DNA of 9,550 bases from WQZF01 sp031556405 (GCA_031556405.1 JAVBTC010000054.1:1-9550), one strand, 5' to 3'; positions 1-5,661 are shown, counted from the first letter of the stretch. Notes: a model not told the origin generated them from the sequence alone. Numbers and translations are program-made.

Positions 1-997
1 CGCCCCCCGTGTCGTTTGTGTCACCCGCTTCTGCGTTTGCTTCTGCGTTTGTTTCCGCGTTTTCCTGTTCCGGCAGATGCGCGGCGACCTGCTTCAAAGG
101 CGCGGTGGCGCGCGCGGAAAGCGTCAGCACGGCATTGCCCGGCTGCACCTGCACCTGGAGGCGGTTTTCCGCGTCCAGCCGCGCCGGCCAGGGAGCGGCC
201 AGCGCCAGCGGCGAAAAACCTTCCGGCAGCACCGGCCCCAGGCTGATCTCGCGCGCCTTGCCGGAGATATGCAGATGAAGCTCCGTCGTCAGTTCGGCGG
301 GAATGCCGTCGCGCAGTTTGCGGAAGACGCGGAGTTCGAGGCTGTCGGCCTCCACCGTGCCGGCGGCCGCCTGGCGGCCCAGCGTCAGTTCGCCGCCCTC
401 GCGTTGCAGATGCGGCACCGTTTTGCCGTCGATCCGCAGTTCGATCAGCCCGACCGCCTCCGGGACGGTCAGCGTCTGCGGGCGTTCCTGCCAGGGGAGG
501 TAGGCGGAGATTTCGTATCGTCCGGGCTGCAGCCACAACGCCGGGCCTTCGTGATCGACCACGGCGCCCGGGGCGCCATTCACCCGCACCTCCTGCGGCC
601 AGTACTCGCGGCTGCCGGGCAGCGGAACCCAACCTGCAATCTCGACCCGCCAATTCTGGCGCAGCCGCGCGCCCTTACCGTCGGCATCGAGCGAGAGCTT
701 GCCCGGCCAGGCGCAGAGAAAATCCTCGCCCGTGGCGCCGTCAGTGCCCGCGATCAGCGGACAGGCACGGAATTCCTGGCGGTACATCGCCCAGCCGCGC
801 CAGTTCTGCAAGGCGGGCGGCAGGGAAAGTTCCGTAGCGGAAGGAGAGGACGAAACCGGGGCCGTCTTATGCGTTTCGGCAGCCGATGCCGCATTGATGG
901 AAAAAAATGCGGACAACAGAGCGCCCAGCATCAGGATGCGGGCCGGGATGCGGATCGGAACGCGGAAATGGGAAAAAAAGGAAAAAACGGTCAACAT
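1..997 (-). CDS. Large exported protein of unknown function, N-terminal part (runs off left edge)
   Basis: This is an open frame of 332 codons from ATG 997-995 to the left edge with no stop, so the C-terminus is missing. An SD (AGGGGG, 5 nt before the ATG) supports the start. Residues 1-40 look like a signal peptide: basic patch R12-R20, hydrophobic core ILMLGALLSAFFSI, and an A-S-A site before residue 40, so the product should enter the periplasm or outer membrane. The mature part is rich in alternating beta-type segments, Trp and Pro (QNWRGWAMYRQEF near residue 64; several WPGKL or YLPWQERP-type stretches), suggesting beta-sandwich domains. The last visible residues are an Asn/Ala/Glu/Thr linker (AETNAEANAEAG). 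I do not recognise the family with confidence. It resembles long hypothetical envelope proteins of proteobacteria, but that is memory, not evidence. Codon use matches the GC-rich host. Confidence 0.8.
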   Translation of the reverse strand, partial: MLTVFSFFSHFRVPIRIPARILMLGALLSAFFSINAASAAETHKTAPVSSSPSATELSLPPALQNWRGWAMYRQEFRACPLIAGTDGATGEDFLCAWPGKLSLDADGKGARLRQNWRVEIAGWVPLPGSREYWPQEVRVNGAPGAVVDHEGPALWLQPGRYEISAYLPWQERPQTLTVPEAVGLIELRIDGKTVPHLQREGGELTLGRQAAAGTVEADSLELRVFRKLRDGIPAELTTELHLHISGKAREISLGPVLPEGFSPLALAAPWPARLDAENRLQVQVQPGNAVLTLSARATAPLKQVAAHLPEQENAETNAEANAEAGDTNDTGG

Positions 998-1339
998 TGC
1001 GGCCCCCTGATCGTGAGATGCGCGCCGGGAAAAAACGGAGCGCGTTTTGTCGTATTCAATTCCGGATCGGCATGCGGCATGACGGCGCAACCGTGCCTGC
1101 CATGAGGTAGACGCCGGTGCGGCGGAAAAAGGGTTAAAACGCTTCGTCCTCGCCTGAGATACCTTGCTGTTTTCCATATTTTAATTAAATTTCATCTGGT
1201 CATTGTATTGATTTTCAGTAAATAATTATTTTTATAATGGAATGTGCCGCAGCCAAAGACAAGCGGCAATGCGGCAAGGCTTTGTACCGCAGCGGGAGTT
1301 CGATGCGCAAATGCTGCGGCGCGGCGTTTTTTACCGGCT
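998..1339. other. Intergenic region, AT-rich core, promoters likely
   Basis: No gene is supported here. The part near 1010-1140 is GC-rich and is the upstream region of the minus-strand exported protein. Positions 1170-1238 form an abrupt AT-rich block, typical of promoter DNA or of the edge of an inserted segment. I could not place a convincing minus-strand -35/-10 pair for the exported protein. The stretch 1246-1320 carries repeated GCGGC/CCGCAG words able to form hairpins. Long plus-strand frames crossing this area are antisense to the flanking genes. Confidence 0.5.
1208..1332 (+). ncRNA. Possible small RNA unit: promoter, hairpin, T-tract
   Basis: A plus-strand TATAAT lies at 1233-1238 with TTGATT at 1208-1213 (19-bp spacer, longer than ideal). 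Transcription from it would start near 1245, at a GCCGCAG word (1246-1252) that is complementary to CTGCGGC at 1314-1320. An alternative CCGCAG (1287-1292) can pair with the same right arm. Six T residues follow at 1327-1332. No protein starts from this promoter on the plus strand. The 7-nt gap between stem and T-tract makes the terminator weak, so this is a tentative call; the pieces could co-occur by chance. Confidence 0.2.
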
Positions 1340-1660
1340 TTATTCCGTGGCAAGACGCTCCACGAAAGCGAGCGCCTCTTCCCGTTTCGACTCGGGAAGG
1401 CGATGAGCCGAAAGCAAAAGCCGGGCGAGCAACTCGTCCGGGCAGTAGAAATAGGCCACCGGCACGTTCAGAACCTCCGCCAGTTTTTCCGCCGTCGCAA
1501 AGGGCGGCTCGTGAATGCCGGTTTCGTAGCGGCTGATGCGTGTATTGCTGCTGCCTTCATCCAGGCCGATGAGCACCCCAAGCTGGTCTTGGGGCAATCT
1601 CAAGCGTTTCCGGGCAGTGCGCAGTCTGCGGCCGAACAGGGGCGATGGAGGATTGCTCAT
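1340..1660 (-). CDS. XRE-family helix-turn-helix repressor
   Basis: This 106-residue protein is little more than one Cro/C1-type DNA-binding domain. Residues 9-70 hold the five-helix fold: FGRRLRTARKRLRLPQDQLG (helices 1-2), then the recognition segment with ISRYETG, then a TAEKLAEVLNVPVAYFYCPD segment typical of stand-alone XRE regulators. A short helical tail (LPESKREEALAFVERLA) may dimerise. It is transcribed away from the 291-aa gene and is followed directly by non-coding DNA. An operator-like inverted repeat lies 34 bp upstream, overlapping a good promoter for the divergent genes and a TATAGA box usable for its own transcription. Inference: it represses the divergent operon and itself. 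The ATG has GGGAG immediately adjacent, an unusually short SD spacing, and no better in-frame start was found, so translation may be weak. Confidence 0.85.
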   Translation of the reverse strand: MSNPPSPLFGRRLRTARKRLRLPQDQLGVLIGLDEGSSNTRISRYETGIHEPPFATAEKLAEVLNVPVAYFYCPDELLARLLLSAHRLPESKREEALAFVERLATE

Positions 1661-1683
1661 CTCCCGATGTTCGTAAAGCAGAC

Positions 1684-1712
1684 TTGTTAAATCTATACGG
1701 TATTCGTATATT
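1684..1712 (+). promoter_or_regulatory. Divergent-region promoter with embedded XRE operator
   Basis: TTGTTA (1684-1689), a 17-bp spacer, then TATATT (1707-1712): a good sigma70-type promoter reading toward the 291-aa gene. Within it, 1694-1710 is a perfect inverted repeat, TATACG-GTATT-CGTATA (6-bp arms, 5-bp spacer), filling the spacer and covering half of the -10. On the minus strand the complement offers TATAGA (1697-1692), a possible -10 for the XRE gene about 30 bp before its ATG. A dimer of the neighbouring XRE protein bound here would block both directions. The sites are seen; the regulator-operator pairing is inferred. Confidence 0.55.
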
Positions 1713-1858
1713 ATGTTATATGTGAGTTGTTGACGTCATCTTGCGTAGGCAACAGGTAGTGGCATGACAACGTATCAACAACGCGAATGATCGATGCCGA
1801 ATTTCGGAAAGGAAGCATCGCCATGGCGAATATTTTTCTATGAAAAAGGAGAGGAACT
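1713..1858 (+). promoter_or_regulatory. Structured 5' leader of the 291-aa gene
   Basis: From the predicted start near 1718 to the ATG at 1859 there are about 140 nt of leader. It contains nested complementary segments: GTTGTTGA (1726-1733) with TCAACAAC (1775-1782), GTCAT (1735-1739) with ATGAC (1764-1768), and TTGC (1741-1744) with GCAA (1749-1752). TGACGTCA (1731-1738) is also an 8-bp DNA palindrome. Very short frames start at 1764, 1787 and 1840, each overlapping the next by ATGA. Whether this acts as an RNA structure, a second protein-binding site or neither cannot be decided by eye. Confidence 0.3.
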
Positions 1859-2734
1859 ATGTGGATTTTTACCAGCGCGGCGGATTGGTTCGATGAGCAA
1901 AAGAAGCGGTCGAATGTCATGCTCGACCGGATGGTAGAGGATTCCGATTACAGCCAGGGTGCGATGCTGATGGCGGCGTCGGGGCATGCCTTCATGGAGT
2001 TCGGCGGTGGTTTCGTTGATCTGCTGCGTCTTGGGGATGGGGTCAAGAAAGGCGGACTGAGCGGATGGGGGCAGGATGGCTTGCGGGTGGTGGCGATATT
2101 TCCGGTGGGCAGAGCAGCACATTTGTTGAAGACAGTAAAAAACACTCGGGCTGCAAAGGTTCTTGCCGATATTGCACCTAAAGAACCTATCTGTGCATGG
2201 GTCGGATCGGCCAAGGCGTTACGCCAGGTTGGGCATGTTTTCAAAGGTAAAGTATTTGCTTCAGTTGATGATCTGGCTAAAGCTGTGGGTACTTCCATTG
2301 ATTCTATTGGCCCGATTCGTAATCTTCTGGTTATTTCAGAGAAGTTGCGCCAAATTGGCGCGAGGGTTGGGCCGATTCGGAAAGTGTCTAACATGCGGCA
2401 GGTGGAACAAATGGTTCCTCGTGGAGGGAGCGTTGTATTACTCGCTTTATCAGGAGTTCATTGGAAAAAACGAAAATTGATTTCGCATATGGTTTATGTT
2501 TATCGTGATTTAGCTGGTCGTATACGTATCATGGATCGTTCAGTGGATGGTGTTGTACGAAATAGTTATATTAGTTTGTCTGAATTGGTTTCAAATTATC
2601 CAGTAACGTCTTTTGCTCCGTTCGAAGCTGCGGTTTTGGAGAATGTTTATGTTCGATCGGTATTGCATGAATTACCTCGCCTTGTAATTCCGGTTCCGGC
2701 AGTGGTTGCCGCTTATGAGGAAAAGAAAAAATGA
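1859..2734 (+). CDS. Papain-like cysteine peptidase-type protein, candidate polymorphic toxin
   Basis: A 291-residue protein with an SD (AGGAGAGG, 1848-1854) before its ATG. Residues 30-90 are Gly/Ala-rich and amphipathic (SGHAFMEFGGGFVDLL, then GWGQDGLRVVAIFPVGRAA) with no cleavable signal peptide. Residues 108-290 match the layout of papain-fold (C39-like) cysteine peptidases. C112 begins a helix (ICAWVGSAKALRQVG), followed by a long middle part, then H210 starting a strand pair (SHMVYVYRD...GRIRIMDRS) with D226 at the usual acidic position; D217 is an alternative. The motif is seen; the enzymatic class is inferred and could equally be a related transferase or an inactive fold. GC content falls steeply across the gene (about 58% to 41%), as if the C-terminal part had been exchanged. 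The overlapping 101-aa gene downstream would be the immunity or partner protein. No secretion domain is present, so it could also act inside the cell as one half of a toxin-antitoxin-like pair. It belongs to no family I can name. Confidence 0.75.
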   Translation: MWIFTSAADWFDEQKKRSNVMLDRMVEDSDYSQGAMLMAASGHAFMEFGGGFVDLLRLGDGVKKGGLSGWGQDGLRVVAIFPVGRAAHLLKTVKNTRAAKVLADIAPKEPICAWVGSAKALRQVGHVFKGKVFASVDDLAKAVGTSIDSIGPIRNLLVISEKLRQIGARVGPIRKVSNMRQVEQMVPRGGSVVLLALSGVHWKKRKLISHMVYVYRDLAGRIRIMDRSVDGVVRNSYISLSELVSNYPVTSFAPFEAAVLENVYVRSVLHELPRLVIPVPAVVAAYEEKKK

Positions 2735-3036
2735 GAATTCCTATTTGTTTCTTGTGTAATAAGAGGCTTGGTGTTGATGACCGGGCAGAAGATGGTGCGG
2801 AGTGGGTTGAATTTGCGAACTACCGTCCATGGCCTAATGGTGAAGTATGGCTTGATGAACCTCCGGGGTTGGAGTGTTTCTGTAAAGAACATTTACCTGC
2901 TGCATCGAAACTTTCTCATCTCACTTCAAAAGAAGCTTTGATTGAATTAGAACGCCAGTTCGGGAAGTTTCCGGAACCTGTGTATACGCCGGTCAAAATG
3001 ACCTGGTGGCAGTGGTTGAAATCGTGGATACCGTAG
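2731..3036 (+). CDS. Small putative zinc-binding protein, candidate immunity or partner protein
   Basis: A 101-residue protein whose ATG overlaps the preceding stop (ATGA, 2731-2734), which implies translational coupling and a matched dose. A purine-rich run (GAGGAAAAG) lies upstream. Residues 6-9 form C-x2-C (CFLC) and residues 49-54 form C-x-C-x2-H (CFCKEH), a plausible four-ligand zinc knuckle (C6, C9, C51, H54; C49 as alternative). The middle is rich in Trp, Glu and Asp, followed by a predicted helix (TSKEALIELERQFG) and a Trp-rich end (TWWQWLKSWIP). There is no signal peptide or membrane span, so it is probably cytoplasmic. Base composition is AT-rich like the second half of its upstream neighbour, suggesting they arrived together. 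The immunity role is inferred from position, size and overlap; it could instead be a cofactor or antitoxin. Confidence 0.75.
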   Translation: MRIPICFLCNKRLGVDDRAEDGAEWVEFANYRPWPNGEVWLDEPPGLECFCKEHLPAASKLSHLTSKEALIELERQFGKFPEPVYTPVKMTWWQWLKSWIP

Positions 3037-3065
3037 AGATATGAAAAATCTGCTTGAGCAGATCA

Positions 3066-3096
3066 AAAAAAGCCCGTCGAAGCGGGCTTCTTTTTT
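3066..3096 (+). terminator. Rho-independent terminator of the toxin-like operon
   Basis: AAGCCCG (3070-3076) pairs with CGGGCTT (3083-3089) around a TCGAAG loop, followed by C and TTTTTT (3091-3096). Upstream As (3065-3070) could extend the stem against the Ts, so it may work in both directions. It sits 30 bp after the stop of the 101-aa gene. A second hairpin, ATCTGC-TTGA-GCAGAT (3048-3063), lies just before it without a T-tract. Confidence 0.9.
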
Positions 3097-3122
3097 GCAT
3101 TCAGTCGTATAAGGCAGGCAGC

Positions 3123-3282
3123 CCGTAGGGCGGAAAAGCGAAGCGCCTTCCGCCGAATGCGGGCATTTGAAATACCACTGATTTTATTTTTAACCCGAAG
3201 CGTTTCATGCCGTGGATGATAGGTCATTTTTACCAATATGAATTACGACCGACAGAAGGCGCTTCGCTTTTCCGCCCTACGG
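3123..3282. repeat. Pair of 28-bp perfect inverted repeats
   Basis: Positions 3123-3150 (starting CCGTAGGGCGGAAAAGCG) are exactly repeated in inverse orientation at 3255-3282, with 104 bp between. The left copy also folds on itself: GGCGGAA (3129-3135) against TTCCGCC (3148-3154). The GTAGGGCGGA...TCCGCC type of word is a frequent dispersed element in proteobacterial genomes (recalled, not checked here). No transposase lies inside; the enclosed DNA is AT-rich and has no credible frame. Together the arms could form a very stable long hairpin or be the ends of a small non-autonomous element. Confidence 0.75.
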
Positions 3283-3333
3283 CCCTTTGCTCCCTCTATG
3301 CGACTTGCGGCAATGAGTATTGGTGGAATTTCC

Positions 3334-3469
3334 CTGGATTCCCGCCTGCGCGGGAATGACGTGGATATTTTCTGCCCTTCGCTGATAATGACAGTTCAGA
3401 CTGCTGAAACGTTGTCATTTTTCTCTGACGGTAATTTCCTCCGTCTGACCCGCGCAGGCGGGAATCCAG
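3334..3469. repeat. Inverted pair of dRS3-like palindromic repeats with nested hairpin
   Basis: The first copy (3334-3360) contains a full ATTCCC-N8-GGGAAT palindrome (3338-3357), the form known as dRS3 in Neisseria and seen in similar shape in other beta- and gammaproteobacteria. The second copy (3443-3469) is inverted and matches the first at 24 of 27 positions. Between them AATGACA (3387-3393) and TGTCATT (3413-3419) pair, with TTCAG/CTGAA (3395-3399/3404-3408) inside, then a T-rich tract. A further GACGG/CCGTC hairpin spans 3427-3445. The middle hairpin followed by Ts could also act as a terminator on the plus strand. Confidence 0.75.
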
Positions 3470-3660
3470 GATTTGATGCCACAGTCGCATAGGGTGGCGC
3501 ATTTACACGGATGGGCGCAGCGTGCCCACGCGGAACGATTCCTCCGAACCGAAAATGCTTCAATGCCGCGAATGCGTTTCCCGAACGGCGATTTTTCTAG
3601 TTTTTATAAAAATTATCAAATGAAACCCGCTACAGTAGGCAAGGTTAATTTAATTCAAAT
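3470..3660. other. Intergenic stretch with a GC-rich palindrome
   Basis: No gene is supported. TGGGC (3512-3516) and GCCCA (3524-3528) form a short hairpin inside a stretch reminiscent of dispersed GTGGGCACG-type repeats. TTTTTATAAAAA (3601-3612) is a perfect AT palindrome 49 bp beyond the pit stop. No strong intrinsic terminator for pit is visible on the minus strand. Confidence 0.4.
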
Positions 3661-4671
3661 TTAGAACAAAAGGCTGCCAAGATACCAGAAAAGCGCCGCG
3701 ATCAGGGCGCTGCAGGGAATGGTGAGTATCCAGGCCCAGATGATGCTGCCGGCGACGCCCCAGCGCACGGCGGAGAATTTCTTCGCCGAGCCGACGCCGA
3801 CGATGGCGCCGGTGATGGTGTGCGTGGTGGAGACGGGAATGCCGAGCGCGGTGGCGAAGAACAGGGTCGCGGCGCCGCCCGTCTGGGCGCAGAAGCCGCC
3901 GACGGGTTTCAGCTTGGTGATTTTCTGCCCCATCATCTTGATGATGCGCCAGCCGCCGAACGCGGTGCCGACGCCGATCGCGGTATAGCAGGAGATGATG
4001 ACCCAGAGCGGCGGCGTGTGGGCATCGGCGGCGGTGTAGCCGGAAGCGATGAGCAGCATCCAGATGATGCCGATGGTTTTCTGCGCGTCGTTGCCGCCGT
4101 GGCCGAGCGCGTAGGCGGAAGCGGAGACGAGTTGCAGCCGGCGCGACCATTTGTCGACGCGCCCCGGCGTGCTGCGCCGGAAGAGCCAGGAGACGGCGAT
4201 CATCATCAGGGAGCCGAGCAGCATGCCCAGGAGCGGCGAGATGAAGATGAAGGCGACGGTTTTCAGCACGCCGCCGGAAATCAGCGCCTGCGGCCCGTCC
4301 TTGATCAGCGCGGCGCCGATCAGGCCGCCGATGAGCGCGTGCGATGAGGACGACGGTATGCCGTAATACCAGGTGATGATGTTCCAGGCGATGGCGCCGA
4401 CCAGCGCGCCGAAAATGACGACATGGTCGATCGTGACCGGCTCGATGGTGCCCTTGCCGACGGTGGCGGCGACCTTGAGTTCGAAAATGAAGATGGCGAC
4501 GATGTTGCATACCGCCGCGAGCATGACAGCGGTGTGCGGCTTCAGCACCCGCGTCGATACCACCGTCGCGATCGCGTTGGCGGCGTCGTGGAAGCCGTTC
4601 ATGAAATCGAAGACGAGCGCCAGCACGACGAGGAAAATGACGACGCCCAGACCGATGTGCAGATGTTCCAT
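3661..4671 (-). CDS. pit: Low-affinity inorganic phosphate transporter, PiT family
   Basis: A 336-residue integral membrane protein of the PiT (PF01384) family, importing phosphate, normally as a metal-phosphate complex or with a cation. The internal duplication is visible. The first signature is D22-FMN-GFHDAAN (22-32) and its repeat is GHGGNDAQKT (190-199). The paired loops GIPSSSSH (104-111) and GIPVSTTH (277-284) also match. About ten hydrophobic spans fill the rest. The length suits the short class that works with a DUF47 protein rather than the roughly 500-aa PitA form. It lies 69 bp downstream of the DUF47 gene on the same strand. The ATG has no obvious SD, and a hairpin with a T-tract sits just upstream, so its expression may be set partly by read-through. 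The stop is TAA at 3663-3661. Confidence 0.95.
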   Translation of the reverse strand: MEHLHIGLGVVIFLVVLALVFDFMNGFHDAANAIATVVSTRVLKPHTAVMLAAVCNIVAIFIFELKVAATVGKGTIEPVTIDHVVIFGALVGAIAWNIITWYYGIPSSSSHALIGGLIGAALIKDGPQALISGGVLKTVAFIFISPLLGMLLGSLMMIAVSWLFRRSTPGRVDKWSRRLQLVSASAYALGHGGNDAQKTIGIIWMLLIASGYTAADAHTPPLWVIISCYTAIGVGTAFGGWRIIKMMGQKITKLKPVGGFCAQTGGAATLFFATALGIPVSTTHTITGAIVGVGSAKKFSAVRWGVAGSIIWAWILTIPCSALIAALFWYLGSLLF

Positions 4672-4697
4672 GCGTGCGGGAAAAAATGTGCGGAAGG

Positions 4698-4724
4698 AAA
4701 AATGCCGGAAACAGAGTATCCGGC
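4698..4724 (-). terminator. Terminator-like hairpin between DUF47 gene and pit
   Basis: On the minus strand GCCGGA (4724-4719) pairs with TCCGGC (4709-4704) around a 9-nt loop, and A then TTTTT (4703-4698) follow. This is a short intrinsic-terminator shape inside what is otherwise a two-gene operon, 27 bp before the pit ATG. It may be a partial terminator giving less pit than DUF47 mRNA, or a processing or stabilising stem. Confidence 0.5.
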
Positions 4725-4740
4725 GAAGGGAATGCGGGGG

Positions 4741-5436
4741 TCAGGAATTTTCGAGGACGATGCCTTCGAGAATATTGGCGACGTCTTCGCAGCGGTCGGT
4801 GATCGTCTCCAGGAGTTCGTAGATCTCCTTCAGCTTGATCAACTGCCGCACGTCGGGCTCGGTGCGGAAGAGGCGCGCCATTGCGCTGCGCATCAGGTGG
4901 TCCGCCTCGCCTTCGAGGCGGTCGATTTCCTGGCAGAACTTGAGAATGGTGTTTGCATTCTCCATCGAATGCAGGAGCTGCACCGCCGAACGCACGTGCT
5001 CGCAGGAGGTCAGCGTGATATCGGCCAGCCCGGAGGCTTCCGGGGTGACGTTGCGGACGTCGTACAGGTACATCGACTGGGCGACGTCCTGGATCAGGTC
5101 GAGGATGTCGTCCATCCGCGTGATCAACGAATGGATTTCGTCGCGGTCGAGCGGGGTGATGAAGGTGGTGTGCAGGAGCAGCACCGTATCGTGCGTGATC
5201 TTGTCGGCGCGGGCCTCGATTTCGTCGATGGCGGCGGCGTGGCCGGCGGCATCGGTAGCGGAACCGGTGGCGGAGTCCGTGGCGGAATTTGCGGCAGATT
5301 CCGCCGGCGAAGCCGATGTTTCGGCAAATGCCCGCATCAGCGCAACCAGCGCCTTGCCCCCCTGGACGACCTCTTCCGCATGCGCGTTGAAAAGATCGAA
5401 GAACTTGCCCTCTTGGGGCATGAAACGTCCAAACAT
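4741..5436 (-). CDS. DUF47 (PhoU-like) Pit accessory protein with low-complexity insert
   Basis: A 231-residue all-helical cytoplasmic protein of the DUF47/PhoU-related family, usually encoded next to PiT and thought to modulate the transporter. The N-terminus MFGRFMPQEGKFFDLFNAHAE is typical. Metal-binding ExxxD-type motifs are visible: E74-ARAD78, LEGEAD in DRLEGEADHLM, and DRCED near the end (TDRCEDVANILEGIVLENS). Residues 39-66 are a Ser/Ala/Thr/Asp-rich stretch (NSATDSATGSATDAAG) placed between helices 1 and 2 where related proteins have a short loop; it accounts for the extra length. It is the first gene of the operon with pit. No clear SD precedes the first ATG. M6 is a weaker alternative start with GGA upstream, but the conserved N-terminus favours M1. 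Confidence 0.93.
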   Translation of the reverse strand: MFGRFMPQEGKFFDLFNAHAEEVVQGGKALVALMRAFAETSASPAESAANSATDSATGSATDAAGHAAAIDEIEARADKITHDTVLLLHTTFITPLDRDEIHSLITRMDDILDLIQDVAQSMYLYDVRNVTPEASGLADITLTSCEHVRSAVQLLHSMENANTILKFCQEIDRLEGEADHLMRSAMARLFRTEPDVRQLIKLKEIYELLETITDRCEDVANILEGIVLENS

Positions 5437-5661
5437 ATTTTGATCGGTTTCTTTTTTGCGACGACGGCGAGTGTATCACTTGCGCCGTATCGACGGCAGA
5501 TGTCGGATCAAAAAGAGGGATTATGGAAGCGGGGCTGCCTCCGTGCATTCAATATGGCAAACCGTGCCGGCCGCCTCCGGGCGGCGTCGGGCGTCGTCGG
5601 GTGGAATCGGGTGGAATCGGCAAAAGGCAGCGCCGGCACGGCGCCGCCGGTGGGGGAACGC
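5437..5661. other. Intergenic region: tandem decamers, weak terminator, DUF47 promoter region
   Basis: No gene is seen. GTGGAATCGG is repeated twice in tandem (5601-5620). On the minus strand GCGCCG (5644-5639) pairs with CGGCGC (5635-5630) around a 3-nt loop, with TTTT at 5625-5622: a weak terminator candidate for the RRM-like gene. GCCGT-ATCG-ACGGC (5484-5496) is a small hairpin in the DUF47 upstream region, with TACACT (5476-5471, minus strand) as a possible -10. No phosphate-box (CTGTCAT-type) repeats were found. Confidence 0.4.

Noticed and set aside
21..653. Minus-strand 210-aa frame
   Set aside because: Gly/Arg/Ala-rich, overlapping the real minus-strand gene in another frame.
77..1105. 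Long plus-strand frame across the left edge
   Set aside because: Arg/Gln-rich shadow of the exported-protein gene, which has SD, signal peptide and sensible composition on the minus strand.
1010..1200. Riboswitch upstream of the exported protein
   Set aside because: A GGACGAAGCG word suggested known motifs, but no conserved riboswitch core could be laid out.
1244..1690. Plus-strand 148-aa frame over the XRE gene
   Set aside because: No SD or recognisable motif, and the minus strand encodes a typical HTH domain.
1340..3036. Classical type II toxin-antitoxin operon
   Set aside because: The XRE gene is divergent, not co-operonic, and the 291-aa protein is far larger than usual type II toxins; kept only as an alternative reading.
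3123..3469. CRISPR array
   Set aside because: The repeats are inverted pairs of two different families, not regularly spaced direct repeats, and no cas gene is present.
3650..5548. Minus-strand 632-aa frame over pit and DUF47 genes
   Set aside because: Arg/His-rich translation of GC-rich codons out of frame; both real genes have clear family motifs.
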